The notes under the pieces are model-generated. The model was not told where the DNA came from. It was given only the letters and a program-made list of their open reading frames with translations, and searched no databases. From assembly GCA_944739405.2 (NCBI GenBank), contig OX123193.2:9556331-9620330 (forward strand): a DNA stretch of 64,000 nucleotides. Direction: 5' to 3'. This document shows positions 11,697-22,029 of this stretch, piece by piece. Within the stretch, counting starts at the first letter, position 1. Each line of letters starts with the position of its first letter. Source of the DNA: Euclidia mi (Eukaryota; Arthropoda; Insecta; Lepidoptera; Erebidae). The translations under genes and the position numbers were made by a program.

Positions 11697-13373
11697 ATGA
11701 CATTCGGCGCATGGAACGTGCGCACATTAATGGACAACGACGGAAACCTTTGTCCGGAGCGTAAAACTGCTGTCGTAGCACGCGAACTTGGTCGCTACAA
11801 TATAGATGTAGCTGCGTTAAGCGAAACACGTCTAGCTGACCAAGGCAAGCTCGAGGAAATTGGCGGTGGCTATACATTCTTCTGGAAAGGACGTCCCCAG
11901 ACTGAACGAAGGATAGCTGGAGTAGGGTTTGCCATTAAATCCACTATCGCAAATAAGCTAGCCGAATGTCCGCAATACATCTCGGACCGTATTATTACAT
12001 TGCGCCTTCACCTTCGAAACAACAACTTCTTGAATGTGATAAGCGTATATGCACCAACCATGAGTAACGAGGACAGTGTCAAAGATCAATTTTACGAAGA
12101 GTTCTGTCAATGCCTTAGCAATATACGTCCGAACGAACAAATATTATTGCTAGGCGATTTTAACGCAAGGGTTGGCAGGGATGCTGAGTCGTGGCCGGGC
12201 GTGATTGGCAGTAATGGTGTGGGCAATATGAATAGTAACGGAGGGTTACTGCTTTCACTCTGTGCCCAATTTGACCTCACCATTACTAACACTCTGTTTA
12301 GGCTTCACAACAAATTCAAAACTACCTGGATGCACCCGAGTTCCAAACACTGGCACCTCCTCGATTACGCTATAACCCGACGAAGAGACATCTCCCAGGT
12401 GTACATCACCCGCGTCATGCGCGGTGCACATTGCTGGACAGACCACAGACTTCTGATCACTAAATTGAGACTCCGCCTACGTGTACCGTGCAGACCCTGC
12501 AGGGCAAAACCAACATCCCTCAATTTAGATCGATTGAATTGTGCCGAACTTCAAGAAGACTACCAAAAAAGGCTGACAGAAACGCTAGATGCTTTTGATG
12601 CCCAGAGAGGTGACCTAAAATCGGTCTGGCAACGGATCTCATCCTCTGTAATGACAGTGGCTACAGAAGTCATAGGACTTAAGAAGCGTGTCAACGAGGA
12701 TTGGTTTGATCAGAACGAAAGGACCCTAACTGAGGTATTCGAACAGCATCGTGTACTCATAAAGCGTAACGAACGTAATCATAATCTTATACAAGAAGTC
12801 CAAAAAAGTGGTGCTTCCTTAAGAAGACTAACCAGGGAGATGAAAGATAGATGGTGGCTTGAAAGGGCGGCAAAGATACAGTGGCTCGCAGACACACACC
12901 AATTAGGAGCTTTTTATGAAGAAATGCGTAAGTTAATTGTGGACTTGGAGAAAGCATTTGACTGTGTTCAGCGGGAAGCCCTTTGGACCTTATTGGCAAG
13001 ATTAGGTTGCCCTGAGAAGTTTGTTCGAATGATTCGCCTTCTTCACGACGAAATGACCTGCTGTGTGACCTATAATGGTGATCAGTCAGAGTTTTTTCCT
13101 GTCACTTGTGGTGTCAAACAAGGTTGTGTGCTTGCACCAACATTGTTTGCTCTTTATTTTTCTGTCGTTGTCAGTGAGGCACTCGAACAAGCTTCTGCTG
13201 GCATTAAAATATGTTTTCGAACTGATGGGGGACTTTTCTACTTGGCCAGATTAAAAGCTTATACTAAGGTATCACACGCACTAATAACGGAGATAATGTA
13301 TGCGGATGATCTGTGTTTTGTTGCTAGCTCACCACAGGAGCTCCAGAACCTGATTACCAACCTTCAAGACTGA
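11697..13373 (+). pseudogene. LINE endonuclease plus deleted RT (558 open codons)
   Basis: The N-terminal 260 residues form an APE-type endonuclease: GAWNVRTLMD at the start, LSETRLADQ, ISVYAPT, LLGDFNARVG and WTDHRLLI. A linker with many Arg/Glu residues follows (WLERAAKIQWLADTH). RT motifs then come at once: VDLEKAFDCVQREALW near residue 417, GVKQGCVLAPTLFALYF near 475 and YADDLCFV near 535. The region expected between the linker and the LEKAFD motif (RT fingers, the APG-D-P block) is absent, yet the frame stays open across the join near 12940. The frame is lost near 13370. The start at 11697 is the ATG directly before the endonuclease. Non-functional as an RT by inference. Confidence 0.85.
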
Positions 13374-13377
13374 GGTT

Positions 13378-14250
13378 ATGGCAATGAACTCTCATGGAGA
13401 AGCAGACTCAGAACCTATCAAGGTGTTCATTGGCGATACTGAGCTGAAGCAGGTGGACAAATTTAAATACCTGGGCAGCACAATCACATCCAAGTGCGAC
13501 TTTGATGCCGAAGTAAATCATCGCATAGGCGCTGCGTCTGCTGCTTTCGGTAAATTACGAGCCAAGGTCCTACATTCACATGATTTGAAGCTCTCGACAA
13601 AGATCTCTGTTTACAAGGCCATAGTTCTCCCAAATCTTTTATACTCCTCAGAGACATGGGTCCTCTATCGGAGACACATACGGACGCTGGATAGGTTCCA
13701 TTTAAAGTGCTTAAGAGACATTCTAAAAATTAAATGGTCGGACCGGGTTAGAAATACCGAAGTGCTCCGACGCGCAAATGTCTACGGTATAGAAGCGTAC
13801 CTGATGCGGGGACAGCTCCGATGGTGTGGACACATCGCACGAATGCCTGATGAAAGAGTGGCAAAACGCATCTTCTTCTCTGAACTCCAGAACGGCAGGC
13901 GGAAACAAGGCGGCCAGTTCTAACGCTTCAAGGATGTTCAGAAAAGACACATGAAGAGATGCAACATTGATCCCCAGAAATGGGAGGAAAAGGCCATGTG
14001 CCGCTCTGATTGGAGGCGCTTTGTGAAGAAAAAAGTTTATGACTTTGAAGAGCAGAGGAAATCCGAACTGGATGCGAAGCGCGATGCTCTTAAGGCTAAA
14101 CCAACAACAGCCATATCTTACAACTATGTCGACGGTATCCTCACGTGTGACCAATGCTTGCGCACGTTTACTCACAGGATTGGATACTGTAGCCATAAAA
14201 GGGCACATGCCCGGGCTGATCATCCTAGCTCCTCGGCTTTCAATCAGTAG
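13378..14250 (+). pseudogene. LINE ORF2 C-terminus with C2H2 finger
   Basis: Continuation of the ORF at 11697 after a frameshift and loss of some sequence. It contains VDKFKYLGSTITS, LYSSETWVLYRRH and RWCGHIARMPDERV, the usual post-RT segment of RTE-like proteins. A TAA at 13921-13923 interrupts it, and the same frame runs on to 14250. Near the C-terminus the residues TCDQCLRTF...CSHKRAH (about 14145-14210) fit a classical zinc finger, C-x2-C-x12-H-x3-H. Such a finger could bind nucleic acid during integration; this is inference from family precedent. Confidence 0.8.
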
Positions 14251-14297
14251 CAGTCACCATAGCCGAAATCGGCTGGGAAGTATATATATATTGTTGT

Positions 14298-14333
14298 AAG
14301 CGCCACAACCATAGGTAGGTATTTGTGGCGCTT
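14298..14333. repeat. 11-bp inverted repeat, 14-nt loop
   Basis: AAGCGCCACAA at 14298-14308 pairs perfectly with TTGTGGCGCTT at 14323-14333. It lies just downstream of the RTE-like tail and may be target DNA or a small stem-loop. Confidence 0.7.
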
Positions 14334-15135
14334 GAAAGAGTGCAAAAATATCAGATACTCAAAGTGAAGGATACAAATCGGATACCACTAGCTTCAAAAA
14401 TACAAATCGCTATCGCTTATCGCGTATCCTCACCCTCACGCAGTAACATCAATTATTTAAACGCACTCGATACCTTAAATTTAGTTTTGTTTATGCCTCC
14501 TTAGGAGTACGTGAGGTGAAGCCACGATAAAAATGTCAGAAGTTTGTTTTTTCGCGATACGCTTGCCCAGAGCCTAATGTTTTGTACGTTTTTATTATTA
14601 TTTTTGTAGTGCTCCTTTCGTCTTGTGGTATGAGTTCATGTTTATATTAGATTTCTGACCGAGAATTAGGTCTAGATTTTGGTGACTAAAAATATCTGCA
14701 TTATTAGGTCAGAGTATTTGAATTTATTGTACATAGTTAACCAATAAAATGTGGCAGCATAATAAGTGCAAAGAAATATTAATGAATTCGAACAACGAGC
14801 TAGGCTAAGATTAACCTAAATTCAATTCTTCAAACTTAATGCAATTCAAGGAATACAGTTCAAAGTCCATTAGCTAATAGTTAGATCTTTCTAGGAACGG
14901 GTCATATGAAACCGAAGGCAAATAGCCGTGTCAAATGCACCTACAGATCTCTAATAAGACTATTACGGTCGTTTTGTGGACCTGGCTTGGCTTATAGGTC
15001 CTCAACCTATAAATTGAACGAGATCTAGTTAGACAAGCCTCCTTTGATGTACGTTGGTCGCATTGTTAGTCTAAGTGCATTCTGGGAATATGAATAATTT
15101 ACGTATTGATGATGATGTTTATAATATATGATGAA
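14334..15135. other. AT-rich DNA without recognised gene
   Basis: No assignable coding region or repeat. Simple runs of TATTATTA near 14590 only. Confidence 0.5.
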
Positions 15136-15147
15136 TCAATATCAACA

Positions 15148-15502
15148 TACATACATTCATTCATACATACATTCACGCCGTTTTCCCGTCGGGGTAGGCA
15201 GAGACAACGGAACGCAACTTACTTCTATCCTTACAAACCTCACGCGCTTCCTCTACATTCATTACTCTTTTCTTACATGCTCGCCGGTTCCGGGTGCTTT
15301 GGACCTTTCCATTTTACAGAACGTCACCAATTTGGTCGACGAATGTCCTACGAGGTCGACCGCGACCGGTTTGCCTATACACGTTTGCCTCATATATTTG
15401 GTGCGTCATTCTTTCTTCACTCATTTGCTCCACACGTCCAAACCATCTCAGCATTCCTTTCTCAATTTTTGTCACAACATCTTCTTTCAGGCCACATCGC
15501 TC
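15148..15502 (-). mobile_element. LINE 3' fragment with (ATGT)n tail
   Basis: Target duplication TCAATATCAACA at 15136-15147 and 15503-15514 gives exact borders. On the - strand the sequence reads as the C-terminus of an RTE-like protein, with recognisable pieces EKGMLRWFGRVEQM, GRGRPRRTFVDQIG, ACKKRVMNVEEAREVC and SVVSAYPDGK, ending in a short UTR and a CATA/CATT repeat tail (15148-15176 as seen on +). One in-frame stop (after IGDVL) marks it as inactive. Its last 30 bases (GTCTCTGCCTACCCC...) resemble the tails of the SINEs in this window. Confidence 0.85.
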
Positions 15503-15514
15503 TCAATATCAACA

Positions 15515-16931
15515 AGTAAGACGAAAGTGTTAAATTAAATTATTAATTATCTCTAGCGGATTAACGACTGGTACCAATATTATTTTGATCTATTCATGCA
15601 TTTAGCTACTAGAGACGCAAATTTGACATAAACTCCTTACAAAATACGTTAAATATGTGACTCAGTAGCCAAATCTAAAAGTAGATCAAATATTGCAACC
15701 GGCTGTAGGTTGTATGTCTAGTTGTACGCCAAGTATTCAAAAGGTTTACGTACACATAACACACATTTTCACCAAAGTCTGTCCAGTCGCTAAATGTATC
15801 AATGAATCAGAGAAATTGAATGAAAAACATAGGAACCGCAGAATAAAGTTGCCGAAATATCGTGCAGCATATTTACAAATAATAAAGTAATGCAAAATGT
15901 GGAAAATATTATATCCAATATTAAATTTTATCGACATAATTGTTCAGCTTAATGACAATATGGCCTCCTGAGATATAAATTACGCAGATTTACAATGCTG
16001 TAATGTATTTTTTGAATAATTTTCATTGCTTTCTCTATAAGAGAACCGTGGAATGTCAATAAATGTCCGGGTACCAGACAGGAAGGATTGGTAAAATATA
16101 TAATCCTTCACTGCACAAAATAAATTAAAATATTTTATTTGGATTTAATTCGAATTAACTTTTATCTCCGTCTATGAAAAGTGGATTTAGTTTTAAATCC
16201 ACTTCGTGTGTAAGAACATTGACATAAGACATTGCAAATAGCTAAGGTTCTACACAGCAGCTGAAGCTCATATCAGTGGTTCATGAGAACAGGGTTGATT
16301 GTTACAAAATTTCGGAGAAATACCTCCAGCACTAATCAGACGGCAAATGCTCCGTGGTAAAGCTAACATGCTGTCAAATTTGGTTTCACTGGAAAACGGA
16401 CCACGAGCTCCAAGGTGAAAGTCATGTATTAAAATAAGCACAAAAAATATGATGCTAATGATGATTTTAAGACTAAGTAAATGGAATCGAAATATTGATC
16501 AGCAGTTTTTTTATGAACTAAGTGATATACAAAAACTACCCAATCCAGTCTCTGCAATTAAAGTATAAGCGAGATAAATCAGCGGGTGAAACGACGGATA
16601 AGCTGTTAAAGTAAATACAATAAAAAAATACACAAGAGCCGTTAGAATTTGGTCGTGCAGTTCGTTGTAAGGACTAAACACTTGAATGCTGCCTAGAATA
16701 AATCTGCAACACCTTTTGGTAAATCTAAAATAAATACATACAGGGTGTCACAAGACCCATCACCAAGCCGAAGTCTACTCGTAGTGGACATCATGCCAAA
16801 TCATACTAACCCAAAATATTATCTGGGAAATGATTTTTTTTTAAGTTTTCACAACCGCAATTAAAAGCGCGCGCGTGCAATGCTCGAAATAACTACTTAT
16901 CCATGGGGTCATAGGGCAAAGAACATATTGG
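15515..16931. other. AT-rich DNA without recognised gene
   Basis: Nothing assignable. Short open frames at 15693-15890 (+) and 15746-15937 (-) overlap each other and carry no motifs. Confidence 0.5.
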
Positions 16932-16945
16932 CAGGGTAAATGCAT

Positions 16946-17549
16946 CCCTCCCGTGGGATCTCCACCTTGTCGTGGTGGGGGGCTCAGTAACCGTGGATTG
17001 GTCACCCGCGGTGAAGCTAAGAGGGATCCAGGAGGGGACGCTCCGCGTGGGCTTGGAGGGGCCTGCGCAGGGTGCGTCCAACGGTGCGGGTGCGGGGGAC
17101 AGTTTTGTCTGTCCCTCGCAGTCGGGCGTGGTTGCGGGAGGAGAGGCGTGTCGGTGTTGCGTTGCCGCGCGCCCTATCTCCCGCGACCAAATGGGGGCGC
17201 ACCATTCGATGCGTCGCGGTAGGGCCGCAGAGGAAGAGGAGATGCGGTGTTGCGTTGCCGTCCTCCCTATCCTCTGCGGCTGCTTGGTGTTTTGGCGGCG
17301 GAGCCCAACACCTTCATCCGCCGCCGAGAGGGTTTCGTTCGGGGCCCGCCTGACCGTCTGGCGAGCCAATACCCATCGTGGGGTAGCGAGGAATGCTTCG
17401 GTGAAACCCTACCCTCCGATACATGGGTACATGAGGAGCACGGGTTGGTTTTTAGTCAGTAAGAGTCTGACAGTCCGCTTCGTCCTTCCCCCCCAGGACG
17501 AAGGGGCTCCATGAGGATTTTCCAACCCGACACCAAAAAAAAAAAAGAA
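16946..17549 (+). mobile_element. GC-rich poly(A) retroposon, copy 1
   Basis: Target duplication CAGGGTAAATGCAT at 16932-16945 and 17550-17563. The 604-bp insert starts with a CCACCTTGTCGTGGTGG palindrome region and ends in an A-run (17535-17546). Composition is far richer in G+C than the flanks, which produces overlapping open frames on both strands that I do not take as genes. The A-tail and duplication indicate LINE-type mobilisation. It could be a 5'-truncated LINE tail or a SINE-like unit; I cannot name the family. Confidence 0.85.
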
Positions 17550-17563
17550 CAGGGTAAATGCAT

Positions 17564-18486
17564 CGATTTTGTACCTAATAACTTTGAGCCGCAATATCTC
17601 CTGAACCAGTAATTTCCCAGGCATGATGCCGAAGTAAAAAATGATCGTAGTGATTTGTACTACATGGGATTTTAGTTTTCGTTAAGGGTCTTTTTACAGC
17701 CTGTATACAAACAATAAAAGCTGAATACACAGTTACATTAATTGCCCTATTATCAATTATATACTGCGTCCCTTATCCGGATGAAATCATTTATTTTCAT
17801 ATCACTCAACGGAAAAATGGAATCCATTAAATATGATTTCATTCATATAAATCTTCAGCTATTTATACGTAATACAACGAACAACAAACATAATTGCATT
17901 GACGAGAACCCAAAATGGGGACTAAGTGGTCTTAAATGTAAGCCCATAATAAAGGGCGGAACTACATACATGACTGTATACAGAGTTTGATCGATGCGTG
18001 ACCCGTATTTTGCTGGCTTTGGATTACACCGGAATGTAGCTTGACTATAAATGGCCTTAACTTTTTACGGATACTATCTTCTTTTTTTTCATTGTGCGTT
18101 TGAATGTGCTATGATAAGAAATAAAGGATCATTTATGCAAAATACTTTCAACTGTGTCGTTGATCTAGCCCAAGTTTCGGGTGTGATTCTTGGGTTAATC
18201 TTGGTAATAATTACATTTATTAAAATGCGAATTGCACAACTTATAAGGTACTAACCGCCTTGCTGCCAGCTCACAACAAGTTCAAATTTGTCATGTAAGT
18301 ATGTTCTTTGTGGATCGTGAGGGCCCACTAAGAAAAGATTTTTCAAAACTAACATGTGATTGGGCAGAACCGGTTAAATTAAAATTATATGAGCGAGCGT
18401 ATCTCTAGGCATTTCCTTGTGTATACAAAACCGCTTGTTTCGACTGACATAGCAACGTAGAGTGACAGTGGTTTTTTTTTATAGCA
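17564..18486. other. AT-rich DNA without recognised gene
   Basis: No assignable gene. A 67-codon frame at 18051-18254 (+) has a hydrophobic stretch (VSGVILGLILVIITFI) but no homology that I recognise and no supporting context. Confidence 0.45.
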
Positions 18487-18716
18487 TGCATAGGGTTCCC
18501 ACCAAGAACTTAAGATCCCAAGCCAACCTCACCTGCAAGTGGTGCACCTGCCAATCAACGGACGAGGCTCTGACAAACAAAATATCCCGATAAGCGGCAA
18601 TAGGCTCGCCACCTATTACGTGGGACCAAAACACTGGCGAAAAGTGGGCGTTTAATATGCCTCTGCCTACCCCTTCGGGGAAACAGGCGTAAGTCTATGT
18701 ATGTATGTATGTAGGC
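18487..18716 (+). mobile_element. SINE type A with (ATGT)n tail
   Basis: One of three copies in the window (others at 35335-35562 and 38952-39179). It begins TGCATAGGGTTCCCACCAAG and ends CTCTGCCTACCCCTTCGGGGAAACAGGCG followed by ATGT repeats. The 3' part matches the tail of the tRNA-headed SINEs and resembles the LINE fragment at 15148-15502. No tRNA-like promoter is obvious in its 5' half. Confidence 0.8.
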
Positions 18717-19160
18717 ATCTACTAAGAAGGATGTTTTAACATTCTACAAGTACAAGTAAGTAAAAGCATTTATTGACACATTATAACAGCGTGCAATTAT
18801 CAATTACATAATAAATAGATAGGTACATATAAATATAGCTCTTTATGTGAGTAGGTAGGTACGTACGTAAACTTAATAGTACGGGTTCACAAAACCTATG
18901 ACAATTTTATTTTCTACAATACCCACATTCGAAAATGTATCTAATTGTACGCTTCCGATGTGACAAAGAGGCAGGCATTCAGCGTTGCATCGTTTGTGAC
19001 GTTGGCCGCGATACGACTTGCTGATTTCCAATGCTTATAAATGTAAAAGCTTATAAAAACCAAAAAGATAAAACTTTTACTACAAATAAAAGAGTGTTGA
19101 AATTGCACTTGGATTAGCTGATTTTGAAACTAGTTCTACCAAAATAACAGTTAATTTACC
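18717..19160. other. AT-rich DNA without recognised gene
   Basis: Nothing assignable between the SINE and the next retroposon. Confidence 0.5.
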
Positions 19161-19176
19161 TTTATGAAAACCATGC

Positions 19177-19692
19177 TTTTTTTTTTTTTTTTTTTAAATG
19201 TTCCTCATGTACCCGTGTGTCGGAGGGTAGGGATTCGCATAGGCATTCGTCACTACCCCCCGACGGGTATTGGCCCGCCAGATGGTCAGGCGGGCCCCGA
19301 ACAAAACCCCCTTGGCGGCGGATGAAGGTGTTGGGCTCCGCCGCCAAAACACTCAGCGGCCGCAGAGGATAGGGAGGACGGCAACGCAACACCGCATCTC
19401 CTCTTCCTCTGCGGCCCCACCGCGACGCAACGATGGTGCGCCTCCATTTGGTCGCGGGAGATAGGGCGCGCGGCAACGCAACACCGACACGCCTCTCCTC
19501 CCGCGACCGCACCCGACTGCGAGGGACAGAAGAACTGTCCCTCGCACCCGCCCTTTGGACGCATCCTGCGCAGGCCTCCGTCAAGCCCACGCGGAGCGTC
19601 CCCTCCTGGATCCCTCTTAGCTTCACCGCGGGTCACCAATCCACGGTTACTAAGCCCCCCCACCACGACAAGGTGGAGATCCCACGGGGGGG
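19177..19692 (-). mobile_element. GC-rich poly(A) retroposon, copy 2
   Basis: Same family as 16946-17549 but in the opposite orientation. Target duplication TTTATGAAAACCATGC at 19161-19176 and 19693-19708. The A-tail is the T-run at 19177-19195. It lacks about 90 bases present just before the A-run in copy 1 (the part containing GTCAGTAAGAGTCTGAC), so the two copies differ at the 3' end as well as by point changes. Confidence 0.87.
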
Positions 19693-19868
19693 TTTATGAA
19701 AACCATGCTACGCCGCGACGACGGTGTGAACGCAAGCCGGATTTGGGCATTTGCCTACAGAAAATAGACTTTATTATGTGACTGTATTTATGCCTAATAG
19801 AATCACAATTTAATGTAAAACACGCACGCTTCCTATGAAAATACGTTTTGCTTTTCTGAATATATAAT

Positions 19869-20134
19869 TGTACGGTTAACGTACAGACGTTTAGCTTCCG
19901 TACGCATTTTGCTTACATGCGCGACCTACATTACTTTTCTTTATAACGTGTACCTAATAATAAGTATAGTTAGTTGATATATCGATCGCCGCGGATTAGC
20001 ATCTTAATCGTAACAAGTGTAATACTAACAATAACTTTAGAAATAAATTGTGATTTAAGTGTAATCTGTGGTTTGTGTCAACTCAACCCAAACTAACTTT
20101 AACTTCAAACAACCTCGACTCTCTGCACCATACA
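19869..20134 (+). repeat. 5' LTR
   Basis: 266 bp, TG...CA ends. It differs from the 3' LTR by one C/T substitution (CCGTACGC versus CCGTATGC) and one single-base indel (AACCTCG versus AACCTTCG). By family precedent it should carry the promoter; TTTATAAC at about 19940 is a possible TATA-like element, with low certainty. Confidence 0.95.
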
Positions 20135-20137
20135 GCG

Positions 20138-20148
20138 TGGTCCTTCGT
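20138..20148 (+). other. Candidate primer-binding site
   Basis: TGGTCCTTCGT begins three bases after the 5' LTR. It starts with TGG, the complement of the CCA end of a tRNA, as expected for a minus-strand primer site. The matching tRNA was not identified. Confidence 0.5.
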
Positions 20149-20299
20149 AAGGTAATTAGGTGGGATTCGGTAAGTGCATTAAGATACTTATTGATATCTA
20201 GCTAAACAACTGGAGCAGTACCTGCGGCTACACAGCTCTACGTGTGCTCCAACTATAACATTTACGTCAACTTCAACTTAATACATACATCAAACAACA

Positions 20300-22021
20300 A
20301 TGGGAAAGAGCGTCGAGGAACTTATCAACCAACAAGAAAATTATCTTCAACAACCTGAAACAACTATGCATTAACTATAAAAAGGACAGTCCTGATAGGA
20401 AAACCTTAGCGTACTTGGAAGAACGTCTGTCTTGGCTTAATAGTCTGTGGGAGAAGTTCGTTCACAGCCATCAACTTTTAGAAGAATCTGGCGTAACAGA
20501 CATCTCATACTTTACGGAAAACGTTTTTAATGAGACAAAGAAGATGTATGAAAACGTTTTGCACGATATGTTGAAACGGAAGGCGGAATTGCCTGGTAAC
20601 AGCTCAAGCAAATATTTGCCTCCTACTACACCAAAGAAGGAAAATGAAAACAAACCCTCTCGGTTTAATTTCAGTGACATTGACTTCCATGTGCCACCTC
20701 GGGATGCCAAAGAAACATCTGAAAAGCAACAGGATCTTCTACGACAGCAATATTGTAATTTTAGAGCGTTTGAACGTACCGTGGAAAAGATGACCTTTGA
20801 TACGTCAATGGAAAAGTGGGAGCTAGAAGATAGCTTGAATATTCTGAAAACTAAATGGGAACACATAGAAAAGGCGAACTGGTAACTAGATTATATCTTA
20901 CAAGAAGAAAATGTAGTATACAAACATATTTTTTTTGCTATAGAAAACATTTACGACACTTTACGCAAGCAATTGCAACATAACATATGGATAACGCGCA
21001 CTACGAAAAGGCAACACCGAAAATCGTGATACCAGATTTTTATGGTAATTACAACCAGTGGCTGACATTTAAAGACCTCTACATGGAGAGTGTCCATAAT
21101 AACCCGTCGCTCTTGAAGGCTCAGAAAATGCAGCATCTGAAAACAAAGCTCAAAGGGGAGGCGGAAAAACTTGTGCAACATCTAGCCATCAGTGCCGACA
21201 ACTACTTTTCCTGTTGGGACATAATATCACACCGCTATGACAATAAGCGTCTTCTCTTTACATCTTACATGAATACCATGCTGAATCATCCTATAATTCA
21301 ACACGCGAGTGCAGCGTCCGTAAGAAAACTGCACGATGTCATGCGGGAATGCCTAAATGGGCTCAATAACATTGGGGTAGATATATCAAAATGGGATCCA
21401 ATAATTATTGTTCATCTTTTGGTACAGAAGCCAGACCATGTTTCCTATAATGAATATGTTAAAGATCTGAAGGAGCCCAGAGGACTGCCCGATTTAGACG
21501 AATTCACAAAATTCTTGGAATCCAAATTAATGGCATAAGTGGCATTACAAGAGAATAACCAGCATAAAATGTCCCATTCGAACAAAACTGTAATTCCTTA
21601 CAAACAATCGAATAATACATCGCAAGTCCGTAACAATAATTATAAATTGAATAACGCTTCGAGGTCAGCGTACTTTAACAAGCCACAATTAGCACAAAAA
21701 ACCTTCTTCACTACAGCCAAATATTGTCCAATCTGCAAAACCGATCATGTGTTAATGCAATGCGACAAATTCCTAAACATGAAAACACAGGCGCGTCAAG
21801 ACACAGTTCGTAACTTGCATTTATGCAAAAACTGTTTGTTTAGTCATGGTGAACAGCAATGTATGTCACGAAAGAGATGTAAATTATGCAACAAAGCGCA
21901 CCATACTCTAATGCATGAAACTGAAAACCGTCGAGCAACATCGGCGTCAACTCCAAACAGTTCGCCATCATCTCCAAACACTTCGCCATCATCCACGAAT
22001 TCCCATGTAGTAACAATCTAA
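20300..22021 (+). pseudogene. gag: BEL/Pao gag (capsid and zinc knuckle), broken
   Basis: The start is taken at the ATG at 20300 (MGKSVEELI). The frame shifts near 20350, meets TAA at 20883-20885, shifts again near 20975 and meets TAA at 21536-21538. The central block (about 21000-21500) has the BEL capsid-like pattern (IPDFYGNYNQWLTFKDLY, SRYDNKRLL-type motif as SHRYDNKRLLF), matching DUF1759. The C-terminal part (21700-21930) has Cys/His clusters (YCPICKTDHVLMQC, LCKNCLFSHGEQQC, CKLCNKAHHTLMH), typical of the zinc knuckles that bind element RNA. A Ser/Pro/Thr-rich end follows. The role is packaging of element RNA in virus-like particles. Confidence 0.9.
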
Positions 22022-22029
22022 CTAACGAA

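Larger units (their letters stand above)
10860..14285 (+). mobile_element. Second RTE-like LINE, internally deleted
   Basis: A GC-richer stretch in AT-rich surroundings. It has a leader of about 830 bp, an endonuclease-RT region (11697-14250) and a short (TA)n tail near 14278-14290. The left border is uncertain; the composition changes near 10860-10880. I could not find a convincing target-site duplication. Protein style differs clearly from the element at 2646. Confidence 0.75.

Noticed and set aside
16953..17514. Long overlapping open frames on both strands in GC-rich DNA, and their mirror at 19162-19666
   Set aside because: They exist because the GC-rich retroposon has few stop codons; frames on both strands and no recognisable motif argue against a gene.
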